A stretch of 64,000 nucleotides of DNA from an uncultured Tateyamaria sp. (GTDB lineage Bacteria; Pseudomonadota; Alphaproteobacteria; Rhodobacterales; Rhodobacteraceae). Every line of letters begins with the position of its first letter. Positions within the stretch are counted from its first letter, which is position 1. Location: the NCBI RefSeq assembly GCF_947496075.1, contig NZ_CANMBJ010000002.1:1302001-1366000 (forward strand). Reading direction: 5' to 3'. This document shows, piece by piece, positions 18,466 to 27,323 of this stretch. Position numbers and translations under genes: made by a program. The notes below the pieces were generated by a model. The model had not been told where the DNA came from. It searched no databases and saw only the letters and a list, made by a program, of their open reading frames with translations.

Positions 18466-20094
18466 ATGAAGACCGGATTGTATAATTACATTAGAGCGGC
18501 GCAGAAAATGAACCGGCGGCAGATGCTGAAAGGCACCGCCGCGGTGGGTGCTGCAGCCATGATGCCCAAGGGCGCAGCTTTGGCCGATGGACACGGAAAC
18601 GTCCGTGCCGAAATCCTGAAAATCCCCGGAGTCGGGGCTGGATCTCCCACCGACAGCGATTGGCAGAAGGTTGGCGAAATGTGCCTTGGGGCGACCAAGG
18701 AGAACGTGGCCGAAGGCGAGTTCGAAGGCGTCGAACTGACGTTCATGGGCCTGAACAACCAGAATCTGCACAACTTCCTGTTCCGCGGCTTCCTGAAGCC
18801 TTGGGAGGCCTATACCGGCGCCAAGATCAACTGGATCGACTTGGCGCAAGCCGACTATAATGCCCGCCTGCAACAGTCGATTGCCACTGGCACCGTTGAC
18901 TTCGATATCATCGAAATGGGCGCGCCGTTCGAAGGCGACGTGCTGGGCAAGGGCCTCGCGTCCGAGATGCCTGATTGGGTCAAGGAACAGATCGACATGG
19001 ACGACTATGTCGACTACCTCAAGGCACCCGTGGGCACCTGGGATGGCAAGACGTACCGTGTGTCCATTGACGGCGATTGCCACAGCTTTGCATATCGTAA
19101 GGACTATTTCGGACCCGACGGTATTGGCGGCGCCGAGGTACCTACCACCTGGCAAGAGATCAATCAGGTCTCCAAGGATCTTGTTGGCAAGGAGGACCCG
19201 CTGACCGGCCTGCCCGCACACGGCTATCTTGATCCGTTGAAGGGCTGGGGCGGCTTTGGCTTCTACTTCCTGGAAAACCGTGCTGCGGCTTATGCGAAAC
19301 ACCCGAATTCGCCCGCGTGGCTCTTTGACCCCGAAACCATGGCACCCATGGTCAACAACCCTGCCTGGGTGCAAGCCATTCAGGATGTGATGGACCTGAT
19401 TGAAGCGGGCGCTTACCCGGCAGACCAGATCAATGCGGACCCCGGCACGACAGCCTTCCAGCAATTCCTTGCAGGAACGGGTTCCATGCTGATGTGGTGG
19501 GGCGATGTGGGTTCTTCGGCCCGTACGTCGGACACGTCTGTTGTGGGCGATGTGGTTGGCTTTGGCATCAACCCGGCCTCGGACCGAGTCTACAACGCAC
19601 AGTCCGGCGCATGGGAAGACACGCGCAACGAAGCGCCCAATATGGCTTACATCGGGTGGGGTGTTTATGTCATGGCCACGGTCGAAGGCGACGAGAAAAA
19701 GAAGAAAGCAGCCTGGTCCGCGGCAGCCCATTTGGGTGGCAAGGACCTATCGCTTTGGGCGTCGGCCTATCCGTCGGGTTTTCAGCCTTACCGCAACTCG
19801 CACTTCCAGTTCGAAGAGTGGGAAGAGGCGGGCTACGACCGCGCGTATATCGAGGATTACCTCGGTTCGAACGCCGACAGTTACAACCACCCCAACGCAG
19901 CCATCGAACCTCGTATCCCCGGCATCTTCCAATACTACTCGGTTGCCGAGGACGAATTGGCCAAGGGCTATGCGGGGCAGTATGGGTCGGCGCAGGAAAC
20001 GGCGGATGCCATTGCTGCGGCCTGGGAAGAGATCACCGATCAGATCGGGCGGGACAGCCAGATCGCGGTGTATCGGGCATCGTTGGGCCTCTGA
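18466..20094 (+). CDS. sugar ABC transporter substrate-binding protein (SBP family 1)
   Basis: Periplasmic CUT1-type binding protein of about 542 aa. ATG 18466 follows AGGGAGGA by 5 bases and is preferred over the ATG 6 bases earlier that overlaps it. The N-terminus carries a twin-arginine-like signal (NRRQMLKGTAAVGAAAMMP, cleavage near ALADG), so export may be by Tat. Downstream, GLNNQNLHNFLF, then WEAYTGAKINWIDL and FDIIEMGAPFEGD fit family 1 binding proteins. The length is at the long end for the family. The sugar cannot be read from the sequence. Confidence 0.92.
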   Translation: MKTGLYNYIRAAQKMNRRQMLKGTAAVGAAAMMPKGAALADGHGNVRAEILKIPGVGAGSPTDSDWQKVGEMCLGATKENVAEGEFEGVELTFMGLNNQNLHNFLFRGFLKPWEAYTGAKINWIDLAQADYNARLQQSIATGTVDFDIIEMGAPFEGDVLGKGLASEMPDWVKEQIDMDDYVDYLKAPVGTWDGKTYRVSIDGDCHSFAYRKDYFGPDGIGGAEVPTTWQEINQVSKDLVGKEDPLTGLPAHGYLDPLKGWGGFGFYFLENRAAAYAKHPNSPAWLFDPETMAPMVNNPAWVQAIQDVMDLIEAGAYPADQINADPGTTAFQQFLAGTGSMLMWWGDVGSSARTSDTSVVGDVVGFGINPASDRVYNAQSGAWEDTRNEAPNMAYIGWGVYVMATVEGDEKKKKAAWSAAAHLGGKDLSLWASAYPSGFQPYRNSHFQFEEWEEAGYDRAYIEDYLGSNADSYNHPNAAIEPRIPGIFQYYSVAEDELAKGYAGQYGSAQETADAIAAAWEEITDQIGRDSQIAVYRASLGL

Positions 20095-20169
20095 TTCTGG
20101 CGAACATCAAGTTTGGGCGGCGCAACAGCGTCGCCCAATTCACGGAAAATACAGGCCACTTGTTGCATT

Positions 20170-21273
20170 ATGAGCGCTGAAGGCGACCTTCTTCACACAG
20201 TAACCGCCGATGACATTTCCGAAACGCGAAAGCGTTTGGGAAAAAGCATGGTCTGGGGTGCGGGGCTGCTTTGCGTCGGTCTTGCCGCATGGCAAATGGC
20301 GTTCGAGATGGACCGGGTTGGCCAAGGTTTCGGAAATTGGCGCCCCGTGCTGTACGCTTACATACTTTGGGCGACGGCCCTCTGCGTATCGCAGGTCATG
20401 ATTCGGGGCGAAGCGGGCAAGCGGACGCTGTTTGTTTTGCCTGCCGCGTTGTTCGTGATCAGCCTTGTTGTCTTTCCATTGCTTTTTGCGCTCTACATCT
20501 CCTTTACGGACTGGAACCTGGCGTCCGTTGATGGCCCGAAGCCCAATGGCTGGGCGAACATGGTGCAGATGTGGAACGACCAGTTCTACTGGAACGCATT
20601 GAAAAACATGGTTTATTACGTCATGGCAGTGAGCGTGGAATACGTGATCGCCTTTGGCCTTGCGCTGTTGCTGAACGCGCAAATCCGGGCGCGCAAGTTC
20701 TTTCGCGTAGTCTTTTTGCTGCCCCTGATGCTGAGCCCGGTTGCGGTATCGTGGATGATTGGCAAGTCAATGCTGGAGGTGCGGTTCGGCCCCATCTCGC
20801 GGCTTGTGCGCGAACTTGGGTTCGAACCGAGTTTCTTTGGCAGCCCGGAGATTGCCCGCTTCATGATCATGGCGATGGACGCGTGGACCTTTATCCCGTT
20901 CATGATGATCATGCTGCTGGCAGGGCTTCAGGCGCTGCCGCGCGAGGTGATCGAAGCCTCAAAAGTGGACGGGGCGTCGGGCTGGCAAAGCTTCAAGGAG
21001 GTGATCTTTCCCTTGATGCTGCCCGTGTCTGTCACGGCTATCGTGATCCGCGTCATCTTCAAACTGAAGCTGGCAGACATCATCATCAACGTGACATCTG
21101 GCGGACCGGGCGGCGCCACTGACTCGGTCACCAGTTTCATTTTTCGTGAGTACCGTGACCGTTCGAACGTGGGATATGGCACGCTTCTGGCGATGGTGTA
21201 CCTCGTGCTGATCATCATCTTTGTCACGCTGCTGCTCAAGCTGGTGAGCCGTTGGATGGAGCGCCCCGCATGA
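20170..21273 (+). CDS. sugar ABC transporter permease (MalF/UgpA type)
   Basis: 367 aa inner-membrane permease. ATG 20170 (MSAEGDLLHT) is preferred; the track start at 20113 lies in spacer sequence. The first hydrophobic segments cover roughly residues 25-95, then LFALYISFTDWNL typical of MalF-like proteins. The cytoplasmic EAA loop reads PREVIEASKVDGASGWQSF. The N-terminal cytoplasmic part and extra helices make it longer than the usual 290-310 aa. It overlaps the next permease by 4 bases. Confidence 0.93.
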   Translation: MSAEGDLLHTVTADDISETRKRLGKSMVWGAGLLCVGLAAWQMAFEMDRVGQGFGNWRPVLYAYILWATALCVSQVMIRGEAGKRTLFVLPAALFVISLVVFPLLFALYISFTDWNLASVDGPKPNGWANMVQMWNDQFYWNALKNMVYYVMAVSVEYVIAFGLALLLNAQIRARKFFRVVFLLPLMLSPVAVSWMIGKSMLEVRFGPISRLVRELGFEPSFFGSPEIARFMIMAMDAWTFIPFMMIMLLAGLQALPREVIEASKVDGASGWQSFKEVIFPLMLPVSVTAIVIRVIFKLKLADIIINVTSGGPGGATDSVTSFIFREYRDRSNVGYGTLLAMVYLVLIIIFVTLLLKLVSRWMERPA

Positions 21274-22190
21274 CCAATGCTGCCGTTTTCAAGGATCACG
21301 ACGCGGATCGCGTAGTCCGCATGAAATGGTGGACCAGCAGAGTGGCCATTTACACCGCGCTGATCGTCTGGGCCATCGTGTGCCTATTCCCGATCTACTG
21401 GACCATTACCACCTCATTCAAGCTGGCCCCGGACGTGATGCGGGGTAACATGGTGCCCTGGTGGGATTTCACCCCGCGCTGGAAGGGGTGGGAGTCGCTG
21501 GGCATCTCACCGCGGTTGATCGGAGAAGTGTCGACCGTGCGGGAAGAATTTCTGAAACGCTTCTGGAATAGTGCAATTGTTGCCACTTCAGCGTCGTTGC
21601 TTGCCGTCGTTCTGGGGTCGCTCGCTGCCTATGGTCTGTCCCGGTTCAATTACCGGTTCGGGTTCATGCGCAACTCGGACATTTCGTTCTTTTTCCTGAG
21701 CCAGATGATCCTGCCGCCCGTGGTTCTGGCCCTGCCGTTCCTAGTCCTTTACCGCTCACTTGACTTGCTCGACAGCCAGATTGGTCTGATCCTGCTGTAC
21801 ACTCTGATGGTGCTGCCAATCGTGATCTGGATCATGCGTGACCAGTTCCAGGGCATTCCGGTTGAGCTGGAAGAGGCCGCTCTGGTCGATGGTTTGGGCA
21901 TCTGGGGCGCCTTCATCCAGATTGTTTTGCCGATCGCGCTTCCGGGCATGGTCGCGGCATTCATCCTGAGCCTCGTGCTGTGCTGGAACGAATACTTCTT
22001 TGCCGCTCTGCTGAGTTCGACCAATGCCACAACCTTGCCCGTCATGGTGGCCAGTCAGACCGGATCGCAAGGGATCAACTGGTGGTCCATGGCGGCGCTG
22101 TCTTCGGCTGCGATCCTGCCACTGATTATCGTCGCCATCTTTCTCGAGAAATACATTATCAAGGGCATGGCGGCAGGAGCGGTGAAGTAG
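21270..22190 (+). CDS. sugar ABC transporter permease (MalG/UgpE type)
   Basis: 306 aa, starting at the ATG that overlaps the preceding stop (ATGA). The first helix IYTALIVWAIVCLFPIYW is followed by TSFK, the usual MalG start. The EAA loop reads PVELEEAALVDGLGIWGAF. The later segment WNEYFFAALLSS and the terminal EKYIIKGMAAGAVK are hallmarks of this subgroup. Together with the other three components it makes a complete CUT1 importer. Confidence 0.95.
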   Translation: MTNAAVFKDHDADRVVRMKWWTSRVAIYTALIVWAIVCLFPIYWTITTSFKLAPDVMRGNMVPWWDFTPRWKGWESLGISPRLIGEVSTVREEFLKRFWNSAIVATSASLLAVVLGSLAAYGLSRFNYRFGFMRNSDISFFFLSQMILPPVVLALPFLVLYRSLDLLDSQIGLILLYTLMVLPIVIWIMRDQFQGIPVELEEAALVDGLGIWGAFIQIVLPIALPGMVAAFILSLVLCWNEYFFAALLSSTNATTLPVMVASQTGSQGINWWSMAALSSAAILPLIIVAIFLEKYIIKGMAAGAVK

Positions 22191-22312
22191 TCACGGAGTA
22201 GATGCCTGCTCTCGCATCATCTGCGACTTTCAAACTCGTCCAGTCCGTCACTGCGACGAGGCGCATATGTTGTCAGTCCGCATCATTTGAATTACTAGCC
22301 CCAAATTCGCGG

Positions 22313-22798
22313 ATGGAAGCCAATTTGACACACGACATCACCTTTGCACGCTTGTCCGAAGTTGAACCAACCGAGATTGCGGCCCACATGTCTGACTCAC
22401 GGATGGCGGAGCACATGCCGCTTTTGTCCGTGAAATGGGACGCCGAGATTGCGGCAAAATTCGTCGCTAAAAAAGAACAGTGTTGGGTGCGTGATGGCCT
22501 TGGGCACTGGGCATTCCTATCGGACGACCAGTATGTCGGATGGGGCGGTTTTCAGAAGGAAGGTGACGAGTGGGATTTCGGCTTGGTCTTGCGGCCTGAC
22601 GCCTTTGGCCTTGGGGCTTGCATCTCAAGAAAAGCAATTGAATTTGCCATGGCGGACGACCGCATCCCTTACGTCACATTCCTCTTACCACCTTCCCGCA
22701 AGAAGCTGGGCGCGCTCAAAAGACTTGGCGCAAAGCACGTCGGCGAGATCGACTACGACGGTGCAATCTTTCTAAAGTATCGCCTCGAGACTGTATGA
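22313..22798 (+). CDS. GNAT family N-acetyltransferase
   Basis: 161 aa from ATG 22313; the longer track start (22202) begins in spacer right after the permease stop. The acetyltransferase core is suggested by WGGFQKEGDEWDFGLVLRPDAFG followed by a helix that would bind acetyl-CoA (GACISRKAIEFA). The last strand reads FLLPPSRKKLGALKRLGAKHVG, as in RimJ/RimL-like enzymes. Substrate unknown. It ends 24 bases from the convergent FGGY kinase and is probably not functionally tied to the sugar genes. Confidence 0.75.
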   Translation: MEANLTHDITFARLSEVEPTEIAAHMSDSRMAEHMPLLSVKWDAEIAAKFVAKKEQCWVRDGLGHWAFLSDDQYVGWGGFQKEGDEWDFGLVLRPDAFGLGACISRKAIEFAMADDRIPYVTFLLPPSRKKLGALKRLGAKHVGEIDYDGAIFLKYRLETV

Positions 22799-22822
22799 CA
22801 GCTTTGTCCGCATCGTCGGCCT

Positions 22823-24310
22823 TCACCCCAACTCCCGCGCAATGTCTTTCGTCTGCGCATAGAGCCTGCGAAAGAGAGTGTACGCCGTGTCGTATTCCGC
22901 TCGTGGGGATGCCGGGATCATATGTAGCGCGGGGTTCCATTTTGCAATGTCGTTCCGCTCGACAGCCCCAATCGCTAGGGCGGCGAGGAACGCGTCGCCA
23001 TAGCTGGCTCCCACCGTCTTTTCGCATACGATCTGATCAATGCCGGTGATGTCGGATGTAGCTTGCAGCCAAAGCGCATTTTTTGTGCCTCCGCCAACGG
23101 CGAGCAAACGAGTTGGTGACTGGCCCAGTTCGGCGAACGTGTCGGTGACGTGCCGCGTGCCGTGAGCGATCCCTTCGATCAAGGCGCGGTATATGTCGCC
23201 CCGTGTGTGGGTCAGGTTCAGGCCGAACAGGGCGCCCTTAGCGTTGATGTCATGGATGGGTGTGCGTTCGCCCGAGAAATAGGGCAGCATCAGCAGGCCA
23301 TTGGCACCCGGGGGCGATCCTGCGGCCTCTTGAGCCAGGATGGGAAAAGCCTCTGCCACATCCAGATCACGAGCGACCTGATCCCGGAACCAATGGGTCA
23401 GCGTGCCCGACGTGGCCAGCCCTGCCATCGAGGCGTGTTCTCCCTCAAAAAGCCAGGGTGCGTACCATATGCGCGGATCGGCGGCGCGCGTTTGTGTGCG
23501 CAGAATGATGAAGATGGTCGAGCCATACATCATCATCATGTCGCCGGGGTGATCCACCCCGACCGACAGCGCTTCGGCTGCGGCGTCAATCGTTCCGGCG
23601 GTCACCGGCGTACCTGCTGCAAGCCCCGTGTCGGCGGCTGCCGCTGGCGTGATATGACCCGCAATCTCGTTCGACCAAAGCAAGCGGGGCAGCTTGCTCA
23701 GGGGCAGAATGTCGTCTGCCAGATCGCCGACCCATGACTGTGTTGTGACGTCGTAGAGAGGAGAGAAATTTGCGGCCGTGTAGTGGTCGATGACCACTTC
23801 GCCCGTGAGGCGCTGCACCAGAAAGCTGGTTGAGGTCAGGATATGTGCTGTATCTGCGTAGACCTCGGGACGGTGCCGTTTGAGCCACAGGATCTTGGGG
23901 CCCACCGATTGCGACGTCAACGCATTGCCGCAGCGGGTAATGATGGTGTCTTCGCCGATCCGGTCCGTCAGTTCGCTCACTTCGGCTTCGGCCCGTCCAT
24001 CCACGCCGTAGAGCACCCCGTTCATCAATGGCGCCCCGGTCGCGTCCACCGGAAGCATGCAGGGACCGATCGCGCTACAGGCGACCGCCTTTACATCTGC
24101 CGGGTCGATACCGCTGTCTTTTACAAGGGTCTGGCTGACATGGACGAAATCGCCCCACCAATCCTCTTCGGGGCGGTGTTCGGCCCAGCCGGGTTGGGGA
24201 ACAAGCATCTGGTGGCCCCGTGCCGCCTGTCCGTGGACCGTTCCGGTTTCGTCAACGAGGACCCCCTTGGTTTCGTAGGTGCCGATGTCGATGCCAAGCG
24301 TGTACGCCAT
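22823..24310 (-). CDS. FGGY family carbohydrate kinase (xylulokinase-like)
   Basis: 495 aa sugar kinase. The phosphate-1 motif GIDIGTYETKGVLVD is at the N-terminus. The C-terminal ATP-binding signature is GGGTKNALWLQATSDITG. An MYGSTIFI segment follows GVDHPGDMMM. The family phosphorylates pentuloses, glycerol, gluconate and similar substrates, and the sequence alone does not decide which. It starts at the ATG that shares one base with the stop of the M42 peptidase gene. Confidence 0.92.
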   Translation of the reverse strand: MAYTLGIDIGTYETKGVLVDETGTVHGQAARGHQMLVPQPGWAEHRPEEDWWGDFVHVSQTLVKDSGIDPADVKAVACSAIGPCMLPVDATGAPLMNGVLYGVDGRAEAEVSELTDRIGEDTIITRCGNALTSQSVGPKILWLKRHRPEVYADTAHILTSTSFLVQRLTGEVVIDHYTAANFSPLYDVTTQSWVGDLADDILPLSKLPRLLWSNEIAGHITPAAAADTGLAAGTPVTAGTIDAAAEALSVGVDHPGDMMMMYGSTIFIILRTQTRAADPRIWYAPWLFEGEHASMAGLATSGTLTHWFRDQVARDLDVAEAFPILAQEAAGSPPGANGLLMLPYFSGERTPIHDINAKGALFGLNLTHTRGDIYRALIEGIAHGTRHVTDTFAELGQSPTRLLAVGGGTKNALWLQATSDITGIDQIVCEKTVGASYGDAFLAALAIGAVERNDIAKWNPALHMIPASPRAEYDTAYTLFRRLYAQTKDIARELG

Positions 24311-25404
24311 CAGGTGTAATCATCCCTGTCGAGTGAAAAATCGGCGCCGATGCGGGACAGGGCAGCGCTGATTAGCTGTGTCAGTCCGACCAGATCACCC
24401 AGATCGCAGACCTCGCGCGCCGAATGGGAGTAGCGCATTGGAAACCCGACATCGATCGAGGCGACGCCCTGTCCGACCAATTGCACATAGGAGAGGTCCG
24501 TGAGCACGCCGCCCTGTGCGCTGCGTTGAAGGGCGATGGTTTCGGACTGCGCCGCCCGTTCGAATAGATCTACCATTGCAGGGTGCGGGATCACACCGTT
24601 GAGCGTCCCGCGCCCATGAAAGGAATAAAGACTGATACCTGGCCCGGCGCCGAGAGAGATATCGCCGTGCCCGTCCATACCCGGGGTATCTGCTGCCAGC
24701 ATCAGGTCGATTTGAATGGCGATGTCGGGTTGCAGTGTCTGGGCGAGGGGCAGCGCGCCGCGCAGGTTGAATTCCTCCTGCACTGTGAATGCCAGATGTA
24801 CCGGAGGACCCGCGGGCCGATCTTTCAACTGGCGGGCGATCTCTAGCAACACAGCACAGCCCGCCCGGTCATCGACACTTGTTCCCATAATGCGGTCGTC
24901 CGCCAGTTGCCCGGCATGCGGTGCGTAGACCGCAGGCGTGCCGATACGAATGCCGGCCGCTTCGGCTTCGGTATCCGATGACATCCCGACATCGACAAAG
25001 AGCTCGCGATATGGGGTCACGGTGAACTTTTCGTCAGGTCCTGTCGCGTGGTGGCTTTTGTTGGCAATGACACCTGGCACATCGCGGCCTTCGCCGACAC
25101 AGATCAACACCTCTTGCGCGGCAAGCGCGCGCTCTGGCACGCCGCCCAGACGCTCGATCCTGAGTAGCCCGTCCGTTTCGATCTTGCGCACCACAAAACC
25201 GAGCTGGTCCATGTGAGTGAACAGCATGACCGCAGGTCCCTGGCCCGGAAACTGAGCAACTAGATTGCCCAAGGGGTCGGATCGACTTTGTACCCCGATT
25301 TCGACCAAACGTGCCTGAATGGCGCGGCGCACACGGTCTTCGTGGCCGGAAAGGCCCGGCACCAGCATCAAGTCCATCAGATCTTGTTTGAGACGCTCTT
25401 TCAT
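24310..25404 (-). CDS. M42 family metallopeptidase (glutamyl aminopeptidase/deblocking type)
   Basis: 364 aa from ATG 25404; the track start at 25506 lies inside the next gene. Two-metal aminopeptidase fold: GLSGHED near the N-terminus, metal ligands in FTHMDQLGF, SVDDRAGCAVLLE and QEEFNLRGA (catalytic Glu pair), further ligands in IDLMLAADTPG, and the final His in YSHSAREV. Its linkage by one-base overlaps to a sugar kinase and a BtpA protein is unusual for a peptidase. It may act on an amide or glycosylamine in this pathway. Some M42-like proteins are annotated endoglucanases, historically on weak grounds. Confidence 0.9.
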   Translation of the reverse strand: MKERLKQDLMDLMLVPGLSGHEDRVRRAIQARLVEIGVQSRSDPLGNLVAQFPGQGPAVMLFTHMDQLGFVVRKIETDGLLRIERLGGVPERALAAQEVLICVGEGRDVPGVIANKSHHATGPDEKFTVTPYRELFVDVGMSSDTEAEAAGIRIGTPAVYAPHAGQLADDRIMGTSVDDRAGCAVLLEIARQLKDRPAGPPVHLAFTVQEEFNLRGALPLAQTLQPDIAIQIDLMLAADTPGMDGHGDISLGAGPGISLYSFHGRGTLNGVIPHPAMVDLFERAAQSETIALQRSAQGGVLTDLSYVQLVGQGVASIDVGFPMRYSHSAREVCDLGDLVGLTQLISAALSRIGADFSLDRDDYT

Positions 25405-26201
25405 CAGCGTACCTGTCGCACGCGATCCATGAAGGTCTCTGCGCGGTCGGGGTCGATGGGGTTCCAGGTGTGCCCATCGACTTTCAGCGATGACCCAACG
25501 ATGCAACCATCTGCAATGGCCAAGACATCCGCCACAGTATCGTGCTTGACGCCGGTATTGGCCAACACCGCCAAGTCGGGCACGACGGCTTTCACCGCTT
25601 CCAGGTCTGACATCTTAGCGGCTTCACCTGTGATTTGGCCCGAGACCAGGACGGCATCCGGGACCGAAGAAAACACCGCGCTGCGCGCCCGGTTGGGCAA
25701 CGAGCGTTGGTCCAAGGAATAGGCAAACTCGGCTGATACATTGTAAAGCATGGCCATGTCCGGTCGTCCCAACCGATCACGGTAGCGCATGGCCTTGCCC
25801 GCGTCCGGCGTCCAAGCGCCCATGTCCGAGGCATAGGTGCCCGTAAATATCTCGCGCACGAAATCTGCGCCGGTTGCCACGCCCAGTGCGATCGTTGCGA
25901 TGGGATCCCAAAGCATGTTGACGCCAAAGGGGACTTTGATCTCTGGCTTCAACTGACCGATCAGGTGCGCCATCGCAGCGGTCGAAGCGGTATCGACCTG
26001 AAACTCGTAAGGGCGATCATTTTCGTTGCCGAACATCACGGCATCAAAGCCTGCATCCTGCAGCGCTGTAAGATCCGCACGGGCAGCGGCCAATAGATCA
26101 AGGGATGGATCGTGAAGCGGTGCACCTGGCAACGCACCGATATGAACCATCCCGATGACCGGCTTGGTCGCGCCGAACACCCGGGTAAAATTCTCCGCCA
26201 T
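25404..26201 (-). CDS. BtpA/SgcQ family protein
   Basis: 265 aa from ATG 26201, preceded by GGGGGAGGA; the track's earlier start is rejected. The N-terminus shows VIGMVHIGALPGAPLHD, then VPFGVNMLWDP and FVREIFTGTYASDMGAW, typical of the BtpA/SgcQ TIM-barrel family. BtpA was named from photosystem I biogenesis in cyanobacteria, but bacterial members in sugar operons (SgcQ) are thought to act on nucleosides or sugar derivatives. The latter fits the context here. Confidence 0.88.
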   Translation of the reverse strand: MAENFTRVFGATKPVIGMVHIGALPGAPLHDPSLDLLAAARADLTALQDAGFDAVMFGNENDRPYEFQVDTASTAAMAHLIGQLKPEIKVPFGVNMLWDPIATIALGVATGADFVREIFTGTYASDMGAWTPDAGKAMRYRDRLGRPDMAMLYNVSAEFAYSLDQRSLPNRARSAVFSSVPDAVLVSGQITGEAAKMSDLEAVKAVVPDLAVLANTGVKHDTVADVLAIADGCIVGSSLKVDGHTWNPIDPDRAETFMDRVRQVR

Positions 26202-26227
26202 CCACAATCCTCCCCCGTCGACTTTAG

Positions 26228-26243
26228 GAACAGCGGGCTGTTC
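26228..26243. promoter_or_regulatory. perfect 7-bp-arm palindrome, candidate operator
   Basis: GAACAGCGGGCTGTTC: arms GAACAGC and GCTGTTC around GG. It lies in the 93-base region between the divergently transcribed btpA-type gene and the aldo/keto reductase gene, well placed to control both. The binding regulator is not encoded nearby. Confidence 0.5.
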
Positions 26244-26294
26244 AGGCAAAAAGAAACTGCGCTAAGGTCAGAATGGCAGGATGGGGAGATGGTC

Positions 26295-27323
26295 ATGGAT
26301 CTGAAGACGCGACATTGGGACCGCATGAACAACGGGGGTCTGACGTTTACCGAACTGGGGTTCGGGACTGCGCCGCTGGGCAATCTGTACAGGGCGATCA
26401 GCGACGATGACGCGCGTGCGACCCTCGATGCCGCCTGGAACAATGGTGTGCGGTATTTTGACACCGCGCCGCTGTACGGGCTGGGGCTGTCCGAAACCCG
26501 ACTGAACCCGTTTCTGCGTGGCAAACCGCGCAATGATTATGTGCTGTCGACCAAGGTCGGGCGGCTGATCAAACCTTGCGCGCCCGAATACCGGACAGGG
26601 GGTGGAAAATGGTTCGATGTTCCAATGCGGCGCGAGCACTATGACTATTCTTACGATGGTGTCATGCGCTCTTTCGAGCACTCGTTTTCGCGCCTTGGCG
26701 TAGATCGGATCGACATCCTTTATGTTCACGACCTTTGTATCTTTACCCATGGCTCCAAAGAGGCCTCGGACATGCGGATCGAAGAGTTCTTTGGCGGGCG
26801 CGGCTATGACGCGATGGTGTCGCTGCGCGATCAAGGGCTGATCACAGCGATCGGGGGCGGGATCAACGAGTGGGAAGTGTGCCAGACGCTGGCCGAGCGC
26901 GGGGATTTTGACCTCTTCCTGTTGGCGGGGCGCTATACGCTGCTTGAACAGACGGCGCTCGACAGTTTTCTGCCGCTTTGCGAGTCGCGCGGGATCGGGA
27001 TTGTAACTGGCGGACCGTACAACTCCGGCATTCTCGCCACCGGCGCCTGCAAGGGGGCGTGGTACAACTACGATCCTGCGCCACAGGACGTCATCGACCG
27101 TGTGACCGCGATTGAACGGGTCTGCCAAGCCCATAACGTCCGGTTGGTCGATGCAGCGTTCCAGTTCCCGCTGTTGCACCCCGCGCATGTCACGGTCATC
27201 CCCGGCGGCCAGGGAGTTTCAGAAATGGAGAGCAATCTGGCAGCCGCATGCGCGGACATCCCGTCGGCGCTTTGGGCCGACTTGAAGTCCGAAGGTCTGA
27301 TGCGCGAGGACGCGCCCACGTGA
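26295..27323 (+). CDS. aldo/keto reductase, aldose 1-dehydrogenase-like
   Basis: 342 aa from ATG 26295, about 7 bases after a GGGGAG site (an ATG 6 bases earlier is possible). The track start at 26112 lies in the divergent gene. The AKR tetrad is visible: Asp and Tyr in FDTAPLYGLG, Lys in STKVG, His in YVHDL. The N-terminus LGFGTAPLGNLYRAI resembles L-fucose/D-threo-aldose dehydrogenases and pyridoxal 4-dehydrogenase. With the lactonase-type gene next to it, oxidation of an aldose to a lactone is the best reading; the sugar is undetermined. Confidence 0.88.
   Translation: MDLKTRHWDRMNNGGLTFTELGFGTAPLGNLYRAISDDDARATLDAAWNNGVRYFDTAPLYGLGLSETRLNPFLRGKPRNDYVLSTKVGRLIKPCAPEYRTGGGKWFDVPMRREHYDYSYDGVMRSFEHSFSRLGVDRIDILYVHDLCIFTHGSKEASDMRIEEFFGGRGYDAMVSLRDQGLITAIGGGINEWEVCQTLAERGDFDLFLLAGRYTLLEQTALDSFLPLCESRGIGIVTGGPYNSGILATGACKGAWYNYDPAPQDVIDRVTAIERVCQAHNVRLVDAAFQFPLLHPAHVTVIPGGQGVSEMESNLAAACADIPSALWADLKSEGLMREDAPT

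Noticed and set aside
18442-19731. 429-aa minus-strand ORF opposite the sugar binding-protein gene
   Set aside because: It is the reverse shadow of a gene with clear signal peptide and family sequence; its translation has no domain and is rich in His/Arg/Gly.
26268-27188. 306-aa minus-strand ORF opposite the aldo/keto reductase gene
   Set aside because: Shadow of a gene with an intact catalytic tetrad; no domain in the reverse frame.
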